In this document: positions 10,328 to 23,450 of the stretch, piece after piece
How the letters are laid out: the number at the start of each line of letters is the position of its first letter
Position numbering within the stretch: the stretch's first letter is position 1
NCBI GenBank assembly: GCA_963682055.1
Contig: OY821749.1
Coordinates: forward strand, 24,435,631 to 24,499,630
From: Primula veris
Taxonomy: Eukaryota; Streptophyta; Magnoliopsida; Ericales; Primulaceae
Reading direction: 5' to 3'
DNA length: 64,000 bases
The notes under the pieces: generated by a model
Seen by the model: only the letters and a program-made list of their open reading frames with translations
Database searches by the model: none
Told to the model about the DNA's origin: nothing
Made by a program: the position numbers and the translations under genes

Positions 10328-10335
10328 AGCATGCA
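10328..10335. repeat. hAT MITE target duplication, right
   Basis: AGCATGCA, identical to 9319-9326. Confidence 0.85.
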
Positions 10336-10801
10336 CGTTATAGCGTTGATCACATGATTCACATCCTTCTTCACCAATTCATTATTCATACATACACTCA
10401 ACAATTCATTAAAATAAGACCATCTGCAATGTTATATTTCATAAAAATTATTAACACATTCAGTTCCCAAATTAGTACAGTTTAAACCCAAAGCAGAATA
10501 CTCCAGAACACACATCAACACACATCCTCGAGGGCAGTGCACCCCTGAAAGAGCCTCTGAACTGAATCATCATGGAAGGACACTTCTTCAAGAACACAAC
10601 TCTTCAATCACGGTAAAAGGCACACAGAAGAAGAGGAACGATGTAATGCAATTGGTAAAGAAAGCACCTTATACTCTTACATACAAGATTTTTATTTATT
10701 GCAGTGTCATGTACCTGTATACATCATCTCACTATAAATATGTATTGCTTATTATAAAGCACTAACTTTCTTTGTGAAATGCATCATATTGACAGATCGG
10801 A
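10336..10801. other. Spacer and NAC 3' region
   Basis: No gene recognised. The right part is probably the NAC 3' UTR. Confidence 0.4.
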
Positions 10802-13049
10802 CTATGCATCAGAAGATGATGGTGATGGTGGTGATTGTGTAAAATAGCTCCAAAGGTTGCTGTTGTAGAGCTGAGAATCTTCTTGAGAATTTGATTGGCC
10901 TGAATGTAGGTTCGACTGATGGGAAACATTGTCAATCTGGGCAAGAGAGACATGATCTTGCAAATCGTTATCATAGCAAGAAAAATGGGAAGATGTGTCA
11001 TTGAGTTGGGATGAAATGAGCCGGTCAAGGGCAACCCAGTCATTTAACATGATATCGTTGTCATTTGATGTGATTGTATCATGAGTTTTTGCTTGCTCAA
11101 CATTGTCAGCTTCTATCTCAAAGACCGGGTCTACGAATGGTAACCGTATAACTGAAACGTGATCCAACCTTGGGATACTGAAAATATTGGTGTGAAAAGG
11201 TTGAGTCGTTGTGTCGTTAGAGGGAAAATTGGTTCCAATAATGTTTTCAGTCCCGTATTTGTGATCCACTTTGCAAGATTTGCCCATGTTTTGAAGGATT
11301 TGATCTAATGTAGCATTACTAGTTGGCCCGAGTAGTTGTTTGGAAGATGAGCATTGTGAAGTAGTCTCATGAAGGGCGACCTTTTGATGATTATCTTTCT
11401 TTTTGAAAACCCGACATACTACCCAGCCTTCTTCGGAACCAGAATCTCCCATTAGATTGATAACCTGAATTCACCATGCATTCATCAAACACTTACTATA
11501 ATAGTAGAATCCCGAAAATTATATCGTGTAAGAACCATAACTAATTATATTCTTCAATCTTAACCTTTCATGACAGAACATATATAAAGATTAGAATCAA
11601 ATTAGTAAACACACATTCCATGTCAAATGGTACTGTTCTGGTTCTACCGTTTGAAATAAATATTATTTTATCAATCAACATGAATTTAAATAAAATGTCA
11701 ATACTTGAGTTAAATTATCAAAACTCATTTCAATCTTTTATACATATAAATATAATGTTCCATAATAATAGCCTTTTTTATTTAATGAGTGCAATATTGA
11801 ATGAAGCTATTATATTTTGCATGACTGCGTGTATTGTAAAACTTGTAAACCTAAAGATAGAGGCAATGAAAGAAAAGGGAGTTATAATATATATATATAT
11901 ATATATTTGCAGGGTGCATACATTGGCATGATGATGAGAAGTGTGAACATCGTCTAATTCTAGCCTGTATTCATGCATGATCCAATCCGATTTAAGGCCA
12001 TGAGGTGCTCGTCCTTTATAGAACACTAGGGTTTTCCTCATTCCGATCCTCTTGAAGCTACTACGTATCACCTTATCACGCCCAGTGGCCTTCCAGAACC
12101 CAGATGATGTCGCACGGTTGGTTCGAGTCCCTGTTGGGTACTTTTTGTCTTTGTGGCTGAATAAATACCAATCGCTTTGTGGGCCGGATCCTATCTTGCA
12201 CTTATCTGTATAACGCACATACCCAGGTTCAGAAATGAGGTTTCGAATACTGGGGAAGTTTACACTACTGATCCACAGCATGAACTCGAAAAGAAATATA
12301 TTTTGTGTACCTCTTTTTCTATCCTAGAGAACATTTAATCTACCCGTGTCCACGTAAATATACAGAACAATCATTTGTTTCGTGGTTTTTAACCGCGGTT
12401 TTTAATCTATATAGTACATAATTGGTTTCACACATATTGCAACCAAGGTTTTATGGTTCTTGGATGTATGAAATATCTCTATTCAAAATACTTTTTGTTG
12501 GGTATTTTGTAAATAATCGGCTTTTTTGGTGCATCTTTAAGAACAATGTATTCTTTCCCATATTGATAATAAAAATTTAGGCACATTTCTCCAATATTTT
12601 CAGGCAAATAAAAGAAAATAGTTTTTATTTGATCTACTACTAACATATCTATATCTGATACAATTCTTTGAAAAATAAAACGATGAACTTAAGCAATTAA
12701 ACTAATCAGACTCTAATTTAAGGCCTTCTCTCATGATTTTCTCCATCACATATATATTCTTATACATATTATCAAAAGTTCAAACCTTAAGCACTTGTCA
12801 TATGGTGATGGGAAATTGGGAATATAATGTATGCATGTACATATATGTACCTTGAATATCCCAAGGTTCAAGCTTATTAAGATCAATGTCTCTGATGACA
12901 TCAAGGTCTATCTCCTGAGAGGCAATTTTCTTGGTCAAGTAGTATAACAACAGCTCCTCTTCTGTTGGATGGAACCTAAAACCTGGCGGAATCTTTGTCG
13001 ACTCGCCGTTTACTGATATAATCATTTCCACCTCGTCTTTCGGAGACAT
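10802..13049 (-). CDS. NAC transcription factor, NST/SND (secondary wall) type, 3 exons
   Basis: DNA-binding transcription factor of the NAC family. Model: complement of 12851-13049, 11922-12205 and 10802-11464, all GT-AG, 381 aa. The NAC domain runs from about residue 21 ([13 protein letters not shown]) through [28 protein letters not shown], the [20 protein letters not shown] block, [19 protein letters not shown] and DWIMHEYRL to [11 protein letters not shown] (about 174-184). The domain wording is closest to NST1/SND1/VND master switches of secondary wall formation. The C-terminal part supports NST: a [13 protein letters not shown] block, a [14 protein letters not shown] block and a terminal LWSYF block followed by serines. 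Introns fall at the two usual NAC-domain positions. Two unusual points are a short insertion ([21 protein letters not shown]) between subdomains D and E, and Arg-Ser-Ser in place of the usual Tyr-Ser after DKVI. Function in wall thickening is inference from the family. Confidence 0.94.
11886..11906. repeat. (AT)n tract in NAC intron 2
   Basis: About ten AT units starting some 16 bp past the intron 2 donor on the gene strand. Potential marker; no function inferred. Confidence 0.85.
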
Positions 13050-13348
13050 GATACTCGGTTATTTATTTTTGTCACATACACATTCCGATCATCACTTAAT
13101 ATGGCTATACGTACAATGCACACGTGGTCTGTATTACATGGCTAGAAAGAGCACTTGCATAATTGGACGGGAATAAAGTTTTTTGTTTTGAATTAAATGG
13201 CAAAGGGAGTGAAGGTGTTGCATATTATATGTGGCAGTTAGGATTTGTGTGAAAGATATTGGTAACAAGTCATTTCCTTTTACAAGTAAATTGAAGTTTT
13301 TTTTTGTACATTGAAGAAATGCACTAGCTAGGCTATGCAGTGTCCTTA
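13050..13348 (-). other. NAC upstream region
   Basis: Presumed promoter and 5' UTR of the NAC gene. I see no motif strong enough to call. Confidence 0.4.
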
Positions 13349-14054
13349 TACGCGTGTCCGACACGACACGATACGGATAAGACGAAACGATAAATTTTAG
13401 AAGACGACACGGTTAGGACATAACAATTAATAAATTATAAATAACTTACGTGATATGGAGAACACGTAGCGGACACGATACTTCTCTTGTATATCCTTCG
13501 AAGGATAAATACGTACATGTATCGTACTATTAATATAAGTAAATAAAAAAAACATGAGTGTCAAATTTTTCTAAAAATGTTCATATTCTAATTTACTAAT
13601 CACTCATATAGCATAATACAATTTAAATATATAAATTACTAAATAAATATATTATTTTTCACACATCAATTCATCTTTCAAACTATACTTGTATAACAAT
13701 AAAATATCATATTACTCATTATATACGATTATTAAATTACTATATTCAATTCATTATTTTTTCATTTTTTTAAAAAAATTTAAATTTATTTGTCCGGAAT
13801 TATATTTTATATATGTATCGCATAAGCATTGTGTGGGCGATTATTACTTATATGTTTACATATACACACACCATTATTTCAGTTTATATATGGTATGTTT
13901 GGTTTGTAAGTGCACTTCGTTTATGCTGATCAATATTGTAGACTTAGATTAATAATTTGAAAAACAGTAATCTTTTTTACTTTGTTGTTAATTTATTTAA
14001 TATAGAAAACTAATTGCGGATTTTTTGCCCACCCCTAATATTGATATTGATAAG
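13349..14054. other. Repeat-like spacer with CGTGTCCGACACG motifs
   Basis: Begins with CGTGTCCGACACGACACG and later carries AGCGGACACGATAC (about 13469-13482) in a GACACG-rich stretch, a pattern seen in dispersed plant repeats, followed by very AT-rich sequence. No ends or target duplication can be fixed. Confidence 0.3.
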
Positions 14055-14440
14055 AGAGACTTACAAATAGTTACATATCAATCAAATTAATTACAAAAAA
14101 CTCACATATGTGTAATTATTTACAATTAGTTACATATACTTATTTACAAGGTACATATGTCATAAAAAATAACAAGATATAAAAAAAAATCAAAAAAATA
14201 TTTTAAAAATCAAAAAAATTGTACATAGTATCAAACAGGATTAGACAGGATTAGACATGATCAAATAAGATTAGATATACATGATTGAACATGATTAGAC
14301 AGGATCAGACATGATCACACGTATTTTTTTATATAAAAAATGTATTTTTTAAAATTTTGGTCATTGATTTTTTTATTTTTAAATATTTTTTTAAATTTTT
14401 TAATGACTTATGTAACTATTTGTAAATAAGTTCACAAAAT
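14055..14440. repeat. Foldback, MITE-like
   Basis: Left ACTTACAAATAGTTACATA and TATTTACAATTAGTTACATA face right TTATGTAACTATTTGTAAAT in inverse orientation. Between them is an array of about 12-bp GATTAGACAG/ATGATCAGAC units (14228-14325). Ends are approximate. Confidence 0.45.
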
Positions 14441-16057
14441 ATGTATTTTTTTGATAAAACAATCGTCAAGTTCAAAACAACCGGTTTTTTTGTAAATAAT
14501 TTTCTAAATATGTATTAAATTGTCATTTTTCCTATTGATGATAACTGTAATTGCAATAAAAGTAACATTCGTACCCCATTTGTATATCTCGAGGGTTATG
14601 CAAATCATATATATGCATGCATGTTCTAAAAGGCGCAAAATTATAGGCATAAATTGGTGACCTAACTCTAATCCTGTTTCATATGCCGAGTATTGCTTTA
14701 GCCACCTAAACCTCAACCCGTTAATGTGGCCGAATAGATGGATCAATCACGTATCAAATGAAAATAAGTTAATTTTCAATATTAAAATAAAAAATGATTG
14801 ACTCAGCTAATCCGTCAAATCAACTAAGGTGGAGATATCATTTCTCTAATACGCTTAATCAGGTGTAATCCTTATTAATCATCTAGGTTGTTAGGTTTCA
14901 CCTGCAACCGCCTACTTGCTGTCTAGGCTTCGAATAGGCTTACTTTTTAAAACACTGTGTATAGTATTCGTTCATCTCATAGGAGTAAATAAATTAAATT
15001 TTTTATAGTACTTTGGAATCGTCAAATATAGAAAGACAGCCAGTCGCGTGGATTAGATGCTTCAAAATAGGTAAAATGACACAGTGATATAATGTGATAT
15101 ATTAATGGTGTATAGAAGTTGTTGACGTGTGGTCACATTGGAATACTGCTGGTTTGTACTCCTATAAGAATATTGTTAATTTGTACTCCTTGATCATATT
15201 TATAGTATGTTAAACATGTGATGTTAAAGAGTAAGTTGGGACGATCCACGTAGGCGAAATCAGGAATGATATATAAGTGGTGACAAAATTTAAAATCTAA
15301 AAATAATAATGAGAGATGTTAAATCATCGTTTTTTATATATTTTAGTGATAGTGTATAGTGAAAAATTGAAAAAAAATTAATTTTCAGAATTATGGAGGT
15401 GTCGTCGCCCCCGATGATCTACACTTAAATTTCCCCGGCAACGGAGGTTGGAGAAGAGCCAACCAACCGACAGGAAAATGGTAACGTAACATGAATAAAT
15501 TCAACAATGAGAATGATCATTCATGGCGGTCCCAACTAAAAATTGAAAGGTAAACTACAATTATGTTGATATTTCAAGTTAACTATATTCGTATATTGCT
15601 GTTTATAGTTTATACTGTCTCTCGTTTAAGAAAAAGTGAACACTGAGATTTCCAAATCATCTTGTTTTTTGGACAAAAGTATTTAATCTCTTAGCGATAA
15701 CACCTAGCTCCGGCACACCCCTAAATCCGCCCCAGTAGTACTCACTTTTATTATCATGTTTTATTAAAAAATAGTTCAGACGAAACATTAGTTATCTTTT
15801 GTTTCTCCTCTTTGTTCTCTTGATTTCTTTCGTAATTCTTGGGTTTTAATTTCTTATTCTCCTCTATTATCCCCGAAACGTCATCAAAGACTGAAATTGG
15901 GATCGAGGATCTTATTGGACAATTCATCATATAGAACATGCTTGCTGTACAAATGTTCTGGTTTTCATGGACGTTGTTCAAGTGAAATCTGAGCATGCTC
16001 GTTCATTTTTGGATCACGCGATTCGAGCGAAATTTGAACATGATCGTTTAGTCCTTC
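14441..16057. other. Gene-poor spacer
   Basis: No gene recognised. A piece at about 15390-15440 (GTCGTCGCCCCCGATGATC) resembles the inner end of the CAGGGGCG hAT-like MITE family seen intact at 23257. Confidence 0.35.
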
Positions 16058-16109
16058 CTGATTCACTCACTTACTGACACGGTCTGATTCACTCACTTAC
16101 TGACACGGT
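16058..16109. repeat. 26-bp perfect tandem duplication
   Basis: Two identical 26-bp units (16058-16083 and 16084-16109) beginning CTGATTCACTCACTTACTGA. Confidence 0.9.
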
Positions 16110-18394
16110 CACTATATAGAAGGCGCTGAAACGTAATTCTTCTTCCAACTACACAGGATGTGGAAATGCTAAAATATGTCAAAGTATTAAATACGGAGTA
16201 TAAAATATGCATCATCACTACCTGTCAAGACACTAATTAAGCTCATTTAGTCATGATATGATATGGATGGGTACTAAACAATACAACGGTACATCTTGTC
16301 ATATTTTAATCGAAACACTGACCTTAATTTCACCTGAGTGATCCTATCTAGATCTAACACATTACAACACTCGCATCAGTTTTTTTATATCATCAATTTA
16401 CCTTAAATATGAGTAGATTGTTCTAAAATTGTATATGCATTAGTTTCCTTATCCATTAACTTAAATATACATAAACTCAAATATATATTAAATATAATTG
16501 ATCAAAATGTTAGCTTATAATTAAAATAATAATTTCTCTCTCTTACTTTTCTCTTATTCTCTCTCATTTATTTATACTTTTCACATATAAATTAATAAAA
16601 TAACAAAAAAATGAGTTGTATAGTTGTGATAGAGAAATTTATAAAAAAGTTGATAATTTGTATAAAACAAAACGTTTACTTATAAGTTGTAAAAGTGTAT
16701 TTTTTACTTTAAATACGACAAAAGTTGTAAGTTATTTAATGTGCTTGCTCTAATAAATTAATTTGAGTTGAAAAAATTGATAGAAATATTGATAAAGCCA
16801 TAACTTTGGTCGGTCGCGTTAAGGCTTTTCAACAATGATATAATAGTAAATCAACTGTGAATAATGGACACTTCCTGATCTTTATTATTGCTCGGATTAT
16901 TATCCTTATTCGGACTATTACACTTGTTCGGATTAGTATTTCGGTTTTACAATTGTGCTCGATATGACTATTTAATCTCTCGTCTTGATCTTTCTCCCCT
17001 TTTATTCGGTGCTCGGCTTTGTCTTTTCTCGGTTTATATCTTGAAGTGGTGTGTGTTGATTAGTTTCTCTCTTTTCTCAACTTCTCTCTATATTTTTTGG
17101 ATAGATTTTCTGGTCCCTTTTCTAGGAGGGGTAGTTGGCTATTTATAGGCAACTATGCCTTCTAGGATGTTGACAAATGTCTTCATCCCAGGGGTTTTTC
17201 AGACATGGGTCCCCATTTGATTGGGCTTGGGCTTTTGATAGTAACAGCTCAATTCCTATAAAAAGTATGAGACGACCCATTTAAGCGTTAGATACCCATT
17301 TATAAAGTGGGTTGATTATTACCCGAATAGAATATTCGGGTCTAATTTTTATGTTCTATCAAATATATTAAAATATAGTAATATTTAGTTATGATAATAA
17401 ATTTTATAGGAAAGCTGAAAAATGTATAAAGTTAAACTGTTACCCTAAAAATATAAAACTGATGCTAATTACCTTAAATATGAAGAAAAGTGTAAAAAAA
17501 TTGATGCGTTTGCTCTTAAAGAAATTAAGGCCGCAACATGAAAAATAATGCAACCAAATTAAAATTAGAAGGCATATTGGGGGGAGAAAGATCGAGATAG
17601 AGAAAATTGAACAACAAAGCAAACTAAGTTTTGGTATTGTGGGCAAGTAGAAGGACAAACCTTCTCATCTCAACTATGACCCTGGACCTGAACAGCTTTC
17701 CGAAAAGCTCTTCGTGAAAACTAGTCTTTTCCCATCTCCTTTCCCTTCAATACTTTAGTATATTTGTCTATTTTTACTCCTTCTTTTTGTAAGCAAAGGA
17801 TGTTTATTGAGTGCCATACGTCATTCCAACACGAAAAACTGCGGTTTTGATACTCATACGCTTATTTAAGTGCGTAAAATAAACACATTGTATCTAATTT
17901 CTAAAGGGTATGAAATGAATCTTTTATCTCTCACTAAGGTACCGGTAGAGTTGTCACATTTTATTTCTTGTTTAATCTTTGGCCTTTTGAATTTCAGATA
18001 TTCTAGAGAAAAATCTTTACACATATTGTAACTTGTACTGCTCAGATTATATATTAAAGTACGATATATAGATGGTAGCAGAAATTAAGCATATCATGCA
18101 CATACCCTGTGATACATAACTAGTCATGTACTCATGTATTAGTTCTTTTTTATTGGATAGGTAACTCGTGTAATTTATTACGACTTTATCACCCTATACA
18201 ATTAGTGGTGCTTTGCTTGGATCCCTATGTACCAGAATGTATGCATGTGACAATACAATTAAATTATTAATATCTATAATTACTTTTCATCCAGAAATAT
18301 ACGTGTATCAAATACAAAAACTGGTAAATGGATACGCCAATTGATCATTGGTTTTTGGCTTTGCCTTCGGCTAAGGAGTATAAATCTTCGGCCC
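16110..18394. other. Gene-poor spacer
   Basis: AT-rich sequence without recognisable genes. Open frames at 16888-17148 and 17440-17658 are low-complexity and not supported. Confidence 0.4.
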
Positions 18395-19125
18395 TCTAAT
18401 TTGTATCACATTCCGTGTCTTGTATACTATTTTTTCTCAAATTTTGAGTTTTTACATTTTCTTTTGTATGTTTATAAATTTTGACAACGTATTCTAGAGA
18501 AATTTCATAAAATTGAGACATATTATTTAGTCACATTATTTTTTGGGATTTTATATTTAATTTACACTAATTATTATTTTTATTCCAAAGCAAAAAATAT
18601 TTGACTTTTCAAGAAAAAAATATTATTCAAATAAGTTGATACATGTCTAATTGTAATTTTTGTATTTTATTTTATTTTTTTGAATAAATATTTTGGGTTA
18701 AAAAATCAAGTGAGAACGGAATGGGGTAAAAGATTGGGTCTTCTTTACTATGAAAGTCAAAATAAATGCTTACATTTCGAGTCTAAATCTTCTGTCCCCT
18801 ATTCTCTACCTATTCCGTGCCATCTTGCTTATTTTATCCAAAAAAATTTTTTAAAAAACTTGAAAAAAATTGTACAATTACTATAATACATGTATCAATA
18901 CATTTCAATAATTTTTTTTAAAATCCACATGCAATTTATTTTGAAATAAATGTATAAATTAGTGTAAATTAAACATTAAATCTTAGAAAAATAATCTAAA
19001 ACAATATTATGCTCAAATGTTTTAAAATTTGAATACAATATAATATAAAAGCTTATGAATTTACGGAACAAGTTGTGAAAATTTAAAATTTGAGTGAAAA
19101 TAAGTAAGGGGGTACGAAAATGGAT
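18395..19125. mobile_element. Large foldback element, about 0.7 kb
   Basis: Long diverged inverted arms: 18523-18590 against 18953-19010 share AATTTACACTAATTA and flanking blocks, and CTCAAATTTTGAG near 18436 faces AAAATTTGAGTG near 19090. A unique centre of about 200 bp remains. It looks like a non-autonomous element with long terminal inverted repeats; no target duplication was found. Confidence 0.5.
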
Positions 19126-20187
19126 AGAGGACAGTGGCTAGAAGATTTGGTTTTACATTTCTCATAACTTTCTCATTATAATGATAATTAATTAATTAGT
19201 TGGTTTTCAAACCGTGAATTTTAGAAGAAGTAACAAATCTCTAAGGTTTTGTGTGATGGAAGAGAATTTAACCGGTCTAATTAAGGTCCTTCTACGGTCT
19301 GACTTTCATCTAAATATGAGATGATTATTGTCTAATATTTTGTAAGATTTCCCTTGAAATAAAATATTGAATCGTCTTCTTTAAATTAGGCTAAGATACT
19401 TTTACCTAGTGATATGGTAAACTGGAATGATCGATCCCAACAGCTTGGTCATCAAATGGTCATGTTGATCCTACCCTTCTTCCGGCTGAGGCTATACGCC
19501 CAATCCTAGTTGGAGTGATTAGCAACAATATCTTGATTAGACAGATCCGATTCTACATAAATTGATTAGCAAACTTATCAGTTCTTTCTCTATCGCCTTA
19601 GCACAAACCAAATCGACATGCTTGGTTTGAGTCGAAAACAAATTCTATCGCATGGGATCATTTAAAAATATTACCGTCGATGAGTAACGGCCTTTTTGGA
19701 TCCGTGCATCGCCATTTGGGATACGAGTATACGACTAGAACCCTGACTTTCATTATACTGGAAACTTAGTTTCTGAAAAAATTTCATAATAGAAGTCCAA
19801 AAAGTCTCTCACCAAACCTCCCTCTCCCTCACTTGATCTCAACATGCTCCACTGACATAAAAACCCGTTATTAATTAGTCTCGAGCTAAATGATGGCCAA
19901 TTTTTTTAAGAAAAAAAGTTAATCATATACTTAGCTAAAAATTGACGAGGCATCCGCTTCTTACTAACAAACACTTAAGTATCATATCACATCCACATCA
20001 TTTCACCTTTCTACCCAGTTAGCTGCATCTTTAGTTATTTAGTTGCTAATTCTTTTTATTAATATCCGCATTGATCAAATGTTATATTTGTTATATGACC
20101 ACATTTTAATATTGTTGAATGTTTGGATATTCTTATGGATGATGCGCCCACACATGTATAAATTATTACACTCCAGTTTGGAATTTG
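19126..20187. other. Spacer
   Basis: No gene recognised. The segment 19420-19740 is less AT-rich than its surroundings and could be an old coding or transposon relic, but no frame supports that. Confidence 0.3.
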
Positions 20188-20283
20188 AATAATGAAATTA
20201 CCTCCAATAATCTTATCATCTAATAATGAAATTACCTCCAATAATCTTATCATCGAATAATGAAATTACCTCCAATAATCTTT
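20188..20283. repeat. 34-bp tandem repeat, nearly 3 copies
   Basis: Units starting AATAATGAAATTACCTCCAA at 20188, 20222 and 20256. The first two differ only at the last base; the third breaks off near its end. Confidence 0.92.
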
Positions 20284-21475
20284 TCAACAATGCTCAAAGT
20301 AGTCAATGTTCAAAAGTCAAATTAGATAATGATTAGTCCTTCTCAATTATCATTGATGAAGTAAAGTTTTCTGACTTGATACTTTTATTAATTCCTATAT
20401 TAAACTCCCATCATATGGCAATAATATATATAGCCCAATGACTAGCCGTAGGATGATTTCGTTATGTCGATGTGATAATGTCATGATTGATATGGAGGTT
20501 TCCTTTTATTTTAAGTTTTCTTTTTGAGCAAAAGTTCAATTTATTTGCAACCTAATTAGGTGAGTTCGAACAGATAAGAAATTGAATAAACTATCAACTT
20601 TATTGAAAGGACCTGAGCAGAATTGCCATTAGATTATTAAGGAGCAACTGACATGAGTTAGGATTATCGAACATCTTTTTTGCGTTTAAGTTGTTGTAAA
20701 ATAAAATGTCTACGTTGTTGTATAAGGTATAAGTGACTAATATAAGTGACTAAGTACAAAAAAGGTATGATGTTAGTACCTATACAATAGCATCAAATAC
20801 ATAGGATTTTTGAAATTGAAGATCTGATCAAAAAGAGATATTGAAGAATATTTATTGGGGCAAAACAAAGTCAAACAATAAATATAAAAAGAATTAATTT
20901 GAAGATATTCAAACTAAAGAAAGAGTTTATCTTGAACTTAAGTGTAGATTTTATCTTGTAATGCGTATTATATAAACGAAAGTCTGCTTTTAATAAGGTT
21001 AGTATATCGAATATCATTTCTTACTCACGAGAATATTGGAAACGCATTTGAGATAATTAAACATTAATGGTTGAATGACATTTGATTTACTTGGTTAGTT
21101 GTTATAGGTAAATACAAAAGTAAGATAAGCAAAAGATTCATCTGTTTTATAAGTACTGGGTTTTATATTTGTAAACACTTGATGTACCATTTAAACTGGT
21201 TGAATGCGCCGGAAATTAAAATATAGTTTTAGGTCGACCTACATTCACAAATCTATGTATTTAAGCCAAATATGTTATTTACATAACAGAGTCTGTTCCA
21301 TTTATTACATAATACATTGACAAACGTAATTTCAATAAGAGACTCCACATACGAATTTAAAGAAAAATGCTTGATTCCTCACATAAAGGAAATTCATTTG
21401 AAGCACGTTATAATACTTATTGTTATAGCTATAATATATTAATATTACTAATAGTATATCGGTTTTTTTTTACGA
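20284..21475. other. Spacer
   Basis: AT-rich, nothing recognised. Confidence 0.4.
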
Positions 21476-21600
21476 GCTTATTAGCGACGATTTTTGTGAC
21501 GGATTTGTGACAGTTTAGTCAATTTGCGATCGATTTGTGACTGTTTTTTAAATTAGCGACATGTTTGTGACAACTTTTAACTCTTACTAAATCAATTATT
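21476..21600. repeat. CACTA-type subterminal repeat relic
   Basis: Contains TTAGCGACGATTTTTGTGAC and repeated TTTGTGAC units, like the stretch next to a real CACTA end at 24787. The terminal CACTA itself is missing here. Confidence 0.4.
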
Positions 21601-22356
21601 ATTTTGTAATGTAACTTTTTGTTGGCTAGTTAAAAATAAATAAATTGTTGGCTAATTAGCTAGAAACGAATTGCTGACGTAATTTTATTAGAGCACACCT
21701 AACACAGGGTGGTGCACAACAAACACTACAACAGTAAACAATTAATGAAAGTTTTATGTCTAAGTTGTAGGGCCTAAACTTTATGAATTATTTATGAAGT
21801 AATTGATTAGAAATGTGTAACTTCTTGATAATCAATAACACCACCCACGAAATTAATTCTTCTTCAAAAATCAAGATAATGAAAACATACACTTATAACT
21901 TGATCTTGGGGAGAATCCTTTTAAAGCGGCTTTTAATAAAGGTGCATGTACTTGAGATTGGGCAATAATTAGCTATCAATGTGAAATGTATATATCTTTC
22001 TTGAGGGCCTTTGAAATAGAAATATAAGTTGACGAGACTCTTGGCTGTTTCTTGTGAGTCCACGTAAAAAATTGAAGAAACTTTTTTCTTGTGAGTCCAC
22101 CTAACTACTTGTATTTCAAAAAAAAAATACAGTGAAGGCGCGTCAAAATCAAACAAGTACTTATATCTTAAACTAATTAAGTTAAAGAAAAAATATATTC
22201 ACACCAAATTTGTTATATTCATACAAATTTGTCACTCATTTATATTATACACTTTTTTACATGTATAAAAATATATTTTTGTTAAAAAATATATTTTTAT
22301 TCCTCCAAATGTAACAAAAATATATTTTTATTTCTCCAAATGTATGGAGTGTGAGT

Positions 22357-22388
<32 letters not shown>

Positions 22389-22389
22389 T
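21601..22389. other. Spacer
   Basis: No gene. A (TA)n(GA)n tract lies at about 22357-22388, directly next to the Stowaway element. Confidence 0.4.
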
Positions 22390-22391
22390 TA

Positions 22392-22625
22392 CTCAATCCG
22401 TTCCCATTTAATTTTTCACTACAAACTACGTGTAATTTTAACCGGCTTATAACTTGTATCAAAATTGTTGAAATGTTTTTTTTTTAAATCTAATCATAAA
22501 ATTTAATACTTGAACTATATGATCAACTTTAAAAAAAATTCATTCCGACAATTTTGATATAAGTTCTTGGCCGGTCAAAACTGCACGTAGTTTCGTACTG
22601 CATAATTAAATAGGAACGGATGGAG
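22392..22625. mobile_element. Stowaway-like MITE (Tc1/mariner), diverged copy
   Basis: 234 bp with ends CTCAATCCGTTCCC and GGAACGGATGGAG, flanked by TA (22390-22391 and 22626-22627). It shares TAACTTGTATCAAAATTGT and CCGGTCAAAA with the copy at 42148-42382. Confidence 0.85.
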
Positions 22626-23248
22626 TAGTAATAATAGATTTAATAATTTTTCTTATTTTTAATTAATATTTAAATTTAGGGTATGATCAACTAGGGTTCT
22701 ATTATATTTTTATTTGCGTTTTGAGTAGGTTGAGTTTTTATTATGTTAAATATTTATATTTTGGTTTATCAAATTATATGTATTTTATATATATTTATAG
22801 GGATTAATATTTCTTTCATTAATTAGCGAGCGTGAAAGTTGTGTGCAAGTTGTGTGATAGCATAACAACCGTTAATGTTTCACAAGTTTATAGTTGCTTC
22901 TTTTCTAACATACCGTAAATTTTTTCTTCTCATCTTTTTCTTGTGATCATTTTTTTGAAATGGTTATCTTCAAGCTTGGTGAGAAAACTATTAATTGACT
23001 CAGCACATCCGCACAAGATTAACAAACATACCGTAAATCATTGACGAGACTATAACTTGGTGTTGAATAAAATTAACAAACTAATTATGCAAATACAAAA
23101 TTTAGCAAGTACTGCAATAAGGTTTGACAAGGGGTTGGAAGTTTGTTCCATCTTGACTCTTCTTTTATTAACTGTGAAGCAAAAAAATTATTAGAGTGGC
23201 ATCATCAACTTCTACACCACACTTTAATCAGATCCTGCAAAAACATTA
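22626..23248. other. Spacer
   Basis: AT-rich, nothing recognised. Confidence 0.4.
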
Positions 23249-23256
23249 CCTTCAAC
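23249..23256. repeat. Target duplication of the 186-bp MITE, left
   Basis: CCTTCAAC, matching 23443-23450. Confidence 0.88.
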
Positions 23257-23442
23257 CAGGGGCGAAACGAGCATGTGTAAATGGGGGGTGCCAAAATATA
23301 TGTACAAGTAACATATTTTTATAGGGGGTGCCAAATCTACACCTAAAAAGAAATTGTACTAAAAAAAAATTGCGTCACTTGGGATTTCTAAAATTATGGG
23401 GGGTGCCGTGGCAACCGATCGTCCCCACTTAGCTTCCCCCTG
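23257..23442. mobile_element. hAT-like MITE, 186 bp
   Basis: Starts CAGGGGCGAAAC and ends AGCTTCCCCCTG, with GGGGGGTGCC repeats inside. A perfect 8-bp duplication CCTTCAAC flanks it (23249-23256 and 23443-23450). Diverged relatives are visible at about 29758-29915 and 15390-15440. Confidence 0.88.
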
Positions 23443-23450
23443 CCTTCAAC
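23443..23450. repeat. Target duplication of the 186-bp MITE, right
   Basis: CCTTCAAC, matching 23249-23256. Confidence 0.88.

Noticed and set aside
10762..11043. His-rich 93-codon frame overlapping the NAC last exon
   Set aside because: Alternative frame of the NAC exon; the His run comes from antisense reading of a GAT/ATG-rich stretch.
16888..17658. Hydrophobic frames on both strands
   Set aside because: Low-complexity Leu/Phe-rich translation of T-rich DNA, with no start context, introns or family resemblance.
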